Assembly (NCBI GenBank): GCA_964549495.1
Contig: CAZJWJ010000122.1
Location: 1 to 13,163 of the forward strand
Reading direction: 5' to 3'
Length of the DNA stretch: 13,163 nt
From: JACKBJ01 sp964549495
Lineage (GTDB): Bacteria; Chloroflexota; Anaerolineae; Epilineales; Epilineaceae
Within the stretch, counting starts at the first letter, position 1; every line of letters starts with the position of its first letter. Below, piece after piece: positions 1-6,684 of the stretch. The translations under genes were made by a program, and so were the position numbers. Below the pieces are notes generated by a model, which was given only the letters and a program-made list of their open reading frames with translations, had not been told where the DNA came from and did no database searches.

Positions 1-684
<684 letters not shown>

Positions 685-724
685 TGCAGTATCCAAGGCT
701 CTTGTTCAGCTCTTAGGGTGTCAC

Positions 725-740
725 CCGACCGCATGGTCGG
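725..740 (+). other. Stem-loop in the 23S-5S spacer
   Basis: CCGACC at 725-730 and GGTCGG at 735-740 pair perfectly around a GCAT loop. The spacer between 23S and 5S is only about 100 bases and contains no tRNA. This hairpin could help rRNA processing; that role is inferred from position only. Confidence 0.5.
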
Positions 741-782
741 CTCGACAATCCCATAGACAACCCAATTCGTGTAAAAGCGAGT

Positions 783-902
783 CTGGTGGTGATTCTAGCG
801 GCAGGGCAACACCTGGTCCCATCCCGAACCCAGTAGTTAAGCCTGCCAGCGCCGATGGTACTGCAAGGGTGACCTTGTGGGAGAGTAGGTCATTGCCATC
901 AG
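783..902 (+). rRNA. rrf: 5S ribosomal RNA
   Basis: A complete 5S rRNA of about 120 bases. The conserved loop region CCCATCCCGAACCCAG lies at about 814-829 and GCGCCGATGGTACT at about 849-862. The ends pair as helix I: CTGGTGG at 783-789 with CCATCAG at 896-902, with one G-U wobble, which sets the boundaries to within a base or two. It sits about 100 bases after the 23S, in the usual 23S-5S order, and is presumably cut from the same precursor. A T-run (TTTTT) follows at 907-912. Confidence 0.96.
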
Positions 903-925
903 GCTCGTTTTTCGCGTTGATGGCT

Positions 926-951
926 CGGCCGGTGTACCGGTCGATTGTTCT
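926..951 (+). terminator. Possible first terminator-like hairpin after 5S
   Basis: CGGCCGG at 926-932 can pair with CCGGTCG at 937-943 around a TGTA loop (one G-T wobble), followed by the T-rich ATTGTTCTT. The tract is interrupted, so this may be a weak terminator or a processing structure ahead of the stronger hairpin at 971. Confidence 0.35.
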
Positions 952-970
952 TGCTTGACGAGCCCTTTCT

Positions 971-1005
971 GGCCGTGCCCCTTCGTTGCTCGGGCACGGC
1001 CTTCT
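971..1005 (+). terminator. Rho-independent-like terminator of the rRNA operon
   Basis: GGCCGTGCCC at 971-980 and GGGCACGGCC at 992-1001 form a perfect 10-bp GC-rich stem with an 11-base loop, followed by TTCT. The T tract is short, but the position directly behind 5S and before a convergent gene fits an rRNA operon terminator. On the - strand there is no T tract, so it probably does not serve the convergent unit equally well. Confidence 0.65.
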
Positions 1006-1042
1006 CCATGTCGGTCGATCCGAGTGCCTTGGATCCCGACCC

Positions 1043-1429
1043 TCAGGTGTCGGTGTCCGGAAGGGATCCCGAGTCGTCGGCCGCCGGACGCCCGGTCCCG
1101 CCCGAGCCTTGCTGATGGATCGCATTGCGATAGCGCTGCAGATTGTCGTTGAGCGCTTGGACGACGGAGGGCATCGCATCTCGTGAGATCACCACGCGAA
1201 CCTGGGGCTGGATCTGCAGCGCGTCCGGCAACTCGTTGGGATTGGTCGGCGGGATGACGCAGCCGAAGACGACGAAGAACTCCGGACCACCGTGCGAGAC
1301 TTGGACCTGGTTGGCGTAGACGATCGGCACGTCCTCGGACTCGTCCCATTCGAGCCGGATGGCAACTTGGAAGTTCGGAGGTCGACGCTCGGCTCCGCCC
1401 GCATCGGATGGATTGCGCTCTTCGGCCAT
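1043..1429 (-). CDS. DUF3467-family small protein
   Basis: A 128-residue cytosolic protein of unknown biochemical role. The core resembles the DUF3467 family: a first block, VYANQVQVSHGGPEFFVVFG, at residues 37-56, then RVVISRDAMPSVVQALNDNL at 78-97 followed by Q-R-Y. The family is known as a short alpha/beta protein with a Tyr-Ala-Asn turn and a later helix ending in Tyr; I recall no established function. The N terminus (1-19) and the Gly/Asp-rich C terminus (107-128) look disordered. No signal peptide or membrane segment is seen. The ATG at 1429 is well supported by AAGGAG at 1437-1442, 7 bases upstream. It lies 37 bases after the upp stop and is probably cotranscribed with upp. The family call is from motif memory. 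Confidence 0.75.
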   Translation of the reverse strand: MAEERNPSDAGGAERRPPNFQVAIRLEWDESEDVPIVYANQVQVSHGGPEFFVVFGCVIPPTNPNELPDALQIQPQVRVVISRDAMPSVVQALNDNLQRYRNAIHQQGSGGTGRPAADDSGSLPDTDT

Positions 1430-1466
1430 GTCCTTGCTCCTTGGCTGTGGATCCGATCTTCGTGTC

Positions 1467-2120
1467 TCAGGTTCCGAACTGACGGTCTCCCGCGTCTCCC
1501 AATCCTGGGAGGATGTATCCGGGAGGCCAGGGGTCCGCTTCGCCCGTCAGGCGCTCGTCCAGGGCTGCCAAGCAGATGGCGACATCCGGATGGCTGCGGG
1601 CCAGCCGCTCGAGGCCTTCGGGGGCTCCGATGATGGCCACCAAGCGAATGCGTCGACAGCCGGCGTTCTTTAGGACGTCCAACACCGCTTCGGCCGTGCC
1701 GGCCGTGGCCAGCATAGGATCGAGTACGACCACCTCGTGAGCGTCCAAGCTGCCCGGTTCGAGCTTATTGTAGTAGGCGACGGGATCGAGAGTCGTTTCG
1801 TCGCGGTACAGGCCCAAATGCCAGACCTGAGCCTCGGGCAAGAGCCGCAATGCGGCGGGGACCATCCCGAGACCGGCGCGCAGCACGGGCGCCAAGGCGA
1901 TCGGGCGCGAAAGGCGAGACCCGCGCGCACTGCGCAGCGGCGTCTCGATCTCGACCTCGTCGCAGTCCACGTCTCGCAATGCGGCGTAGAGCAGCAGGCC
2001 CGTGATCTCGTCGACCAGGGATCGGAAGTCCGGCGCCGAGGTCGACGCGTCGCGTAGGCGCGTGACGAGCACGCGCAGGATCGGATGGTCGACGGTCTCA
2101 TGCCTGAGATGCATCGTCAT
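1467..2120 (-). CDS. upp: Uracil phosphoribosyltransferase
   Basis: Pyrimidine salvage enzyme that converts uracil plus PRPP to UMP and pyrophosphate in the cytosol. The 217-residue length is typical (about 208-215). Visible family marks: VLRAGLGM at 79-86, GLYRDE at 103-108, YYNKLE at 116-121, the PRPP-binding loop DPMLATAGTA at 134-143, and the C-terminal uracil-binding block GYILPGLGDAGDRQFG at 201-216. The usual PRPP loop is DPMLATGGS, so the first Gly of the GG pair is Ala here. The ATG at 2120 has AGGAG at 2131-2135, 10 bases upstream; a second ATG at 2114 is possible. A perfect TATAAT sits at 2153-2158. The gene is divergent from ruvB and leads a two-gene unit with the DUF3467 gene. 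Confidence 0.96.
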   Translation of the reverse strand: MTMHLRHETVDHPILRVLVTRLRDASTSAPDFRSLVDEITGLLLYAALRDVDCDEVEIETPLRSARGSRLSRPIALAPVLRAGLGMVPAALRLLPEAQVWHLGLYRDETTLDPVAYYNKLEPGSLDAHEVVVLDPMLATAGTAEAVLDVLKNAGCRRIRLVAIIGAPEGLERLARSHPDVAICLAALDERLTGEADPWPPGYILPGLGDAGDRQFGT

Positions 2121-2152
2121 GGCGGTCTCGCTCCTGGTCCGGTGGGGCTGCG

Positions 2153-2182
2153 ATTATAGCGGCATCCCCCCGCAGACCACCA
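2153..2182 (-). promoter_or_regulatory. Candidate upp promoter
   Basis: On the - strand, a consensus -10 TATAAT lies at 2153-2158. The best-spaced -35 (GGTGGT at 2176-2181, or TGGTGG one base further) is weak. A start near 2146 would give a leader of about 26 bases with the AGGAG ribosome-binding site. The poor -35 suggests an activator or a modest level of expression. Confidence 0.55.
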
Positions 2183-2203
2183 GCCATTGCGCCGGTGTTG
2201 GGA

Positions 2204-2232
2204 TGGTGGGGCTCGGTAGGCTGTGGTATACT
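2204..2232 (+). promoter_or_regulatory. Candidate ruvB promoter, extended -10
   Basis: TGG-TATACT at 2224-2232 matches an extended -10 (TGnTATAAT); the -35 at 17-base spacing is only TGGTGG (2204-2209). Transcription would start near 2239, downstream of the GTG at 2223, so translation must begin at the ATG at 2259. No consensus operator such as a LexA box was recognised by eye. Confidence 0.55.
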
Positions 2233-2258
2233 CTGCGCCCGAGAGGAACATTTGTACC

Positions 2259-3305
2259 ATGGCCATCGAGCGCGACAGCGCCATATCGCCCGAGCGAAAG
2301 CCCGATGATCTGGTCGAGGTCTCGCTCCGGCCCCGACGGCTGGACGAGTACATCGGGCAGGATCGGGTTCGCGCCAACCTCGAGATCCTCCTCGAGGCCG
2401 CCGACGCTCGCGCCGAGGCGCTCGACCACGTCTTGTTCTACGGACCGCCGGGGCTGGGCAAGACGACGCTTTCCTACATCCTGGCCCACGAGATGGGCGT
2501 CAAGCTGCGCACTACCGCCGGCCCGTCCATCGAGCGTGCCGGCGATCTGGCGGCCATCCTGACCAACCTCGGCCCGCGCGACCTGCTCTTCATCGACGAG
2601 GTGCACCGGCTGCGCAGCGATGTCGAAGAGGTGCTCTACTCGGCCATGGAGGACTTCGCGCTCGACATCGTCGTCGGCAAGGGGCCTTCCGCGCGCAGCA
2701 TCCGGCTGTCGCTGCCTCCCTTCACCGTGGTCGGCGCGACGACGCGGCCAGCCATGCTCACCGCCCCCCTGCGCGATCGCTTCGGCGCGGTCTATCGGCT
2801 CGACTTCTACGACGAGCCGGCCATGATCCAGATCGTCGAACGCGGCGCTCGGGTGCTCGACGTCGGCATCGCGCCGGAAGGTTCGACGGCCATCGCCAAG
2901 CGCTCGCGCGGCACGCCGCGCGTGGCCTTGCGGCTCCTGCGCCGCGTGCGCGACTACGCCGAAGTCCGCGCATCCGGCGTGATCGACGCCGACGTGGCCG
3001 CCAACGCGCTCGAGATGCTCGACATCGACCCCCTGGGCCTCGACGAGCTCGACCGACGCGTTCTGGATGCCCTGATCCACAAGTTCGACGGCGGCCCGGT
3101 CGGTCTGGATACCATCGCGGCTTCTCTGGCCGAGGAAGCCGGCACCATCGAAGATGTGGTCGAGCCCTACCTCCTACAGCTGGGTTTCATCGAGCGCACG
3201 CCACGCGGCCGCATGGCCACGCGGCGTGCGTACGAGCACCTCGGCGTCAGCTACCCCGAAGGGCCGGGTAGCTCGACCGTCGTCGACCAACGGCCCCTGT
3301 TCTAG
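2259..3305 (+). CDS. ruvB: Holliday junction branch migration helicase RuvB
   Basis: Hexameric AAA+ motor that drives branch migration of Holliday junctions with RuvA, before RuvC cuts. The 348-residue protein is full length for the family. It shows RPRRLDEYIGQ near residue 24, Walker A GPPGLGKT at 62-69, Walker B with DEVH at 113-116, sensor 1 GATTR at 159-163, the arginine-finger region RDRFG at 172-176, and a C-terminal winged-helix DNA-binding domain (about 255-335). The ATG at 2259 is preferred over an in-frame GTG at 2223 because GAGAGGA (2241-2247) lies upstream and the extended -10 overlaps the longer start. No ruvA or ruvC lies beside it here. It shares a divergent promoter region with upp and is followed 81 bases on by a CPBP protease gene in the same direction. 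Confidence 0.97.
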   Translation: MAIERDSAISPERKPDDLVEVSLRPRRLDEYIGQDRVRANLEILLEAADARAEALDHVLFYGPPGLGKTTLSYILAHEMGVKLRTTAGPSIERAGDLAAILTNLGPRDLLFIDEVHRLRSDVEEVLYSAMEDFALDIVVGKGPSARSIRLSLPPFTVVGATTRPAMLTAPLRDRFGAVYRLDFYDEPAMIQIVERGARVLDVGIAPEGSTAIAKRSRGTPRVALRLLRRVRDYAEVRASGVIDADVAANALEMLDIDPLGLDELDRRVLDALIHKFDGGPVGLDTIAASLAEEAGTIEDVVEPYLLQLGFIERTPRGRMATRRAYEHLGVSYPEGPGSSTVVDQRPLF

Positions 3306-3386
3306 ACCTCCGAGCCCGTGCGGGGCGTCACCCTGCCAGCAGGCCGAAGCCTCCCTCCACCCGATTCGTCACCGGAGCCCTCCATC

Positions 3387-4562
3387 ATGGATCCCACCTT
3401 CGATCTCAGCGAGCAATTCAACCTGATCTTCACCATCGCCACGATGGGGCTCTTCGGCGCATTCCTGTCCTTGGCCTACGTGGCGGAGCGCTCCGGCCTG
3501 GCCGCCATGCGCTGGCTGATCCAGTTGATCGTCGCCGCCGGTCTGGCTCTGTCGGCAATGATCGGCATGGGGCTGGCGATGAGCGAAACCTTGGTCGACC
3601 AGGCCGAGATGCGGTCGGCCTTGGAGCGCATGGATCGGGATGTGGAGCCGGGCGATGAGAGCGAGATCGATCCCGCCGGGGATGCGGATCGGGGGGAGGA
3701 CCGAGCCGGTAGCGCTGGGGACGTGGCGGAGGAAGCGGGCGAGGCCGCGGAGCTCGACGCCCTGACCCCGGCTTTGTCCGCGATCGGGAGATGGATGATC
3801 GGCCTTGCGCTCCTCGGCTTCCTGCTGCTCCTGCCCTTCCTGCGCCGCATGCTGGCGCGCTGGATTCCCATCGATCCCGATCGGCTGGTGCACCTGGTCG
3901 CCCTGGAGTACGTCTTGCTGCTGATCTTGATCTCGGCCAGCACCGGGATCTTCGTGCAAAGCGAGGCCCTGCCGCTGGACGAGATCGGTGAAGCGACCAC
4001 GCTCGCCGGGCTGTGGGCGCAGGCGCTGGGCTTCGTGCTCATCGCCTTCCTCGGCGTCGGCTTGGCCGTGGCGCGCTCCGGACGCGAGACGCTCGAGCGA
4101 CTGGGCCTGACCCAACGGTTCAGCGTCCGCTGGTGGCTGGGCGCCACGCTCTTGGGGCTGGCGACGGGCTTCGCCGTCGATCAGCTCTGGCAATTCGTCT
4201 CTCCGGAGACCCTCGAGACGGTCGAGGATCTATCCGATGCCTTGTTCGGAGACCTCATTCAAACCGGCTGGGCCGGCGCCCTGACCATCGGGCTCTCGGC
4301 CGGCATCGGCGAGGAGCTGCTCTTCCGCGGTGCGGCGCAGCCCAAACTGGGCATCGTGTTGACCTCGCTGCTCTTCGCGATCATCCACACCCAGTACGGC
4401 GTCTCCCCAGCCCTGCTGCAGATTTTCATCATCGGCTTCTTGCTGGGCCTGACGCGCAAGCATGCCGGCACCTGGACGGCCATCGGCACGCATGCGAGCT
4501 ACAACTTCGTGCTGGCCGTCCTGTCGATGTGCGACGAGGCTGTGCTGTCCTGCCCCTTCTAG
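3387..4562 (+). CDS. CPBP-family intramembrane metalloprotease
   Basis: A 391-residue polytopic membrane protein. The C-terminal part carries the CPBP (CAAX protease/bacteriocin-processing, ABI) core: EELLFRG at 309-315 (Glu309, Glu310, Arg314), FAIIH with His334, and HASYNF with His369 and Asn373. These are the family's expected catalytic residues, so an active Rce1-like membrane endopeptidase is plausible; the substrate is unknown. Membrane segments are visible near residues 13-32, 43-65, 135-153, 171-190, 208-228, 249-268 and 296-386. Unusual is an acidic, Gly/Ala-rich loop at about 82-126 between the second and third segments. The ATG at 3387 has GGAG at 3374-3377, 9 bases upstream; an earlier in-frame start at 3318 lacks a clear site and adds a non-membrane, proline-rich leader. 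The stop is 32 bases from the stop of the convergent lipoprotein gene. Confidence 0.88.
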   Translation: MDPTFDLSEQFNLIFTIATMGLFGAFLSLAYVAERSGLAAMRWLIQLIVAAGLALSAMIGMGLAMSETLVDQAEMRSALERMDRDVEPGDESEIDPAGDADRGEDRAGSAGDVAEEAGEAAELDALTPALSAIGRWMIGLALLGFLLLLPFLRRMLARWIPIDPDRLVHLVALEYVLLLILISASTGIFVQSEALPLDEIGEATTLAGLWAQALGFVLIAFLGVGLAVARSGRETLERLGLTQRFSVRWWLGATLLGLATGFAVDQLWQFVSPETLETVEDLSDALFGDLIQTGWAGALTIGLSAGIGEELLFRGAAQPKLGIVLTSLLFAIIHTQYGVSPALLQIFIIGFLLGLTRKHAGTWTAIGTHASYNFVLAVLSMCDEAVLSCPF

Positions 4563-4594
4563 GCGGTCGACCCCGCGCGGCCGTCGAGAGTAGA

Positions 4595-5347
4595 TCAGCC
4601 TCCGTCGTCGGCTGCTTCGCTCGAGTCGGACTCGCCTCCCGCATCTTCATCGTCTCCGGCGTCAGCCGGAGCGTCATCGGCCGCGCGCTCCTCGGCCTGG
4701 CCGAGCTGATCGTAGGGCTGCAGGCTCTCGGCCAGCGCGATCAGCTGTTGGCCGGAGAATCCCGAGCCGCGGAACTCGATGTAGATGCCGTCACGCTCGA
4801 AGACCAGTACCGGCGAGTTGCCGGAGGAAAGGCGGGCGGGAATGCCAGCCACCTCGATCTCCTGGCCCTCGCCGGTTTCGCCGTGGGCCGGTGCCTGCAC
4901 CAGGATCAGCGAACGTAGACCCTCCTCGATGTCGTAGATGAGGCGCAGGGCGGGCAAGGCCGGGTTCTCGATGCCTTCGATCGGCTCGATCAGATGCACC
5001 ACCGTGCGGTCGCTGCCCTCCGGCAGGTCGGCCGGCTCGAAGGGGGTGAAGGGCAGCTTGCCCACCGCGTCCTCGAGGCTGGTGGTCCGGCGGATGCCCT
5101 GTTCCAGCAGGCTGCGTCGGCTGCTGCTCGGGCTCTCCCCGGCCGCCTCCTCCTCGCCCCCGGCTTCGGCCGGCGTCTCGGCGCCGTCGTCGGACTCCGC
5201 TTCTTCGGCCGGCTCCAAACCGGCGGGATCGGCGGCTGGTTCTTCGACGGCAGGCTCCGGTGCATCGGTGTCCGGGCCACCGCAGGCCACCAGGCCCAAG
5301 GCCAAAACCGCAGTCGCCAGGCGCTGCGTCCAAGGCGAGACCCCCAT
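4595..5347 (-). CDS. Lipoprotein with DUF4367-like domain
   Basis: A 250-residue predicted lipoprotein of unknown function. The signal peptide covers residues 1-21, with the lipobox LVAC, so lipidation is expected at Cys22. Residues 24-78 are a Glu/Asp/Pro/Ala-rich linker, residues about 85-212 form the only folded region, and 217-250 is an Asp/Glu/Ser tail. The folded part has the pattern of DUF4367-type domains: PFTPFEPADLPEG near 99-111, an alternating beta segment that includes DGIYIEFRG (186-194), and a closing helix QLIALAESL (201-209). Such domains often sit outside the membrane next to regulatory or envelope proteins; this is inference. The ATG at 5347 is chosen over GTG at 5368 because AAGGAG lies 6 bases upstream. 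It stands alone, after the terminator of the upstream operon. Confidence 0.8.
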   Translation of the reverse strand: MGVSPWTQRLATAVLALGLVACGGPDTDAPEPAVEEPAADPAGLEPAEEAESDDGAETPAEAGGEEEAAGESPSSSRRSLLEQGIRRTTSLEDAVGKLPFTPFEPADLPEGSDRTVVHLIEPIEGIENPALPALRLIYDIEEGLRSLILVQAPAHGETGEGQEIEVAGIPARLSSGNSPVLVFERDGIYIEFRGSGFSGQQLIALAESLQPYDQLGQAEERAADDAPADAGDDEDAGGESDSSEAADDGG

Positions 5348-5353
5348 CCTTCG

Positions 5354-5359
5354 CTCCTT
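5354..5359 (-). promoter_or_regulatory. Ribosome binding site that fixes the lipoprotein start
   Basis: AAGGAG on the - strand, 6 bases before the ATG at 5347. It lies inside the longer frame that would start with GTG at 5368, so the shorter start, with its normal signal peptide, is favoured. Confidence 0.7.
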
Positions 5360-5400
5360 GTGCCGCACGACCCATGTCGCGCGCTCGCTCGATCTCGATC

Positions 5401-5425
5401 AAGAAAAGCGCCCCGCGTGGGGGCG
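5401..5425 (-). terminator. Rho-independent terminator after the DUF3048 gene
   Basis: On the - strand, CGCCCC (5425-5420) and GGGGCG (5414-5409) form a 6-bp stem around a CACGC loop, followed directly by CTTTTCTT. It lies 33 bases after the DUF3048 stop and before the separate lipoprotein gene, so it probably ends the long dprA-to-DUF3048 transcript. This is the clearest terminator of its kind on the - strand. Confidence 0.75.
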
Positions 5426-5457
5426 AAGCACAATGATAGGCCGGCAGCCAGGCCGGT

Positions 5458-6684
5458 TCAAGAACCCTCGCCCGCCGCCAGGGACCATTGGGATCCGGGC
5501 AGCGCCAGCACCAGCCACGAGCTGCCAGGGCGCAGCCCGAGCGGCCCCCCGTCCGCGTCGCGCAGGACCAAGGCGGCTCCGGCTTCGCGTTGCCAGGTAG
5601 CTGATACCGAGAGGCCGTCGCGAAGCAGCCAGGCCCTGCCATCGCCGCTCCAGGCCGCCGAATCGACCGGCACCTCCGATAGCTCCAGCAGGAGCAGGTT
5701 GGCCTTGGACAAGACCTCGCCCGTATCGGCATCGAGAACCGGCTCCAACCCGGCTTCTCGGCCCGAGCCGGCGGTCCCCCCGGCACGGTAGCGCTGGTAG
5801 AGTCCGAAGACGGGATCGTAGCGCCAGATCGTGGCGCCCTCCGGACTCCGCGCCAGGGTCAGGGCCCGAGCCGGCTCTCCGGCCGCCGGCGCCTCGTCGA
5901 AGCGGAGGCTCGGCATTCCGGTCTTCGATGTTGCCGGGTCGCCCGGCGACGACCCGTCCGCCGGATTCGGACCCGCCCCATCGATGGCCGATTCGAGCTC
6001 GCCCGCCGCGACATCGTCTTCCGCCGGTCCGCTGAAGCTCCAGAGCTCGATGCCTTGCTGCCCGGCGCTGGCTCGCGCCTCCGGGTCCGCGCGGAGCACG
6101 CTCAGATGACCGGCCCCCATCGCTTCGGCCAGTCCCAGGGTCAGGCCGGTGGCCGGGGCCAGGGGGCCCAACTCCGGGCGGTCCTCGGGCCGGCGCAGGC
6201 TGAAGGCCAGCAGCGGCTCGACTTCCGGGTCGACGCTTTCGCTAGGGTCGGTACCCGCCCTCCCATCGGGCGCATCCGCCGGCCTCGCGCCATCGGGCTC
6301 CCCAGGGCGGGACGCCGCGGGCGTGGGAAAGGCGCCCAACGTCTCGACGACCCACTCGATGGCCTGCAGGCCGGCCGGTTGCCCGCCGGCGTCGACCGCA
6401 TAGGCCCGCAGCATCCGCTCCTGGATCTCCGGATCCTCGCTCGGCAGGCCGATCAGCGGGTTGAGGTTGGCCGCGAAGGCGGCCTCGGTGGCGGTGTAGG
6501 TCGGTGTGGAGACCGGAGGCGGCGATGGTTCCGAAGTCTCGAGGGCGGTCGGCTGGGCGCGGCAGCCGCTGCAGAGCAGGACCAGCAGCATGGCCTGGAT
6601 GATCGGGGTCCCCGGTCCACTGCAATGACCGGCGTGCCGCGCGAGCGCTGCCGGCCATCGCGCAAAGGGTCGCTCGGGCCTCAT
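5458..6684 (-). CDS. Divergent DUF3048-type lipoprotein
   Basis: A 408-residue predicted lipoprotein. A hydrophobic stretch IIQAMLLVLLCSGC (28-41) ends in a usable lipobox, with Cys41 as the likely lipidated residue. A Thr/Pro/Ser linker (44-66) leads to NLNPLIGLPSEDPE (73-86), which matches the usual opening of DUF3048 (NPLTGLP). The C-terminal region 286-398 keeps the DUF3048_C layout: WRYDPVFGLYQRY, then SKANLLLLEL, GDGRAWLLRDG, and LGLRPGSSWLVL. In between, the usual core motifs (RPL.VKI.N and GPVRSAR) are not recognisable; GPLAPAT at 173-179 sits where GPVRSAR would be. Long Pro/Gly/Asp insertions occur at 122-152 and 219-258. The start ATG overlaps the upstream stop (ATGA, 6684-6681), indicating translational coupling. 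DUF3048 (YerB-like) has no settled function that I know of. Confidence 0.72.
   Translation of the reverse strand: MRPERPFARWPAALARHAGHCSGPGTPIIQAMLLVLLCSGCRAQPTALETSEPSPPPVSTPTYTATEAAFAANLNPLIGLPSEDPEIQERMLRAYAVDAGGQPAGLQAIEWVVETLGAFPTPAASRPGEPDGARPADAPDGRAGTDPSESVDPEVEPLLAFSLRRPEDRPELGPLAPATGLTLGLAEAMGAGHLSVLRADPEARASAGQQGIELWSFSGPAEDDVAAGELESAIDGAGPNPADGSSPGDPATSKTGMPSLRFDEAPAAGEPARALTLARSPEGATIWRYDPVFGLYQRYRAGGTAGSGREAGLEPVLDADTGEVLSKANLLLLELSEVPVDSAAWSGDGRAWLLRDGLSVSATWQREAGAALVLRDADGGPLGLRPGSSWLVLALPGSQWSLAAGEGS

Noticed and set aside
721..1349. - strand frames across 5S and its flanks
   Set aside because: They overlap the 5S gene, the terminator hairpin and the DUF3467 gene in a different frame, and have no ribosome site or motif.
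2154..3080. - strand frame antisense to ruvB
   Set aside because: RuvB is unmistakable on the + strand; the antisense product is His/Asp/Arg-rich with no family pattern.
5433..5450. TATCAT-like -10 element for the DUF4367-like lipoprotein on the - strand
   Set aside because: It lies upstream of the terminator at 5401-5425, so a transcript from it would be ended before the gene. No better promoter was found between the terminator and the start.
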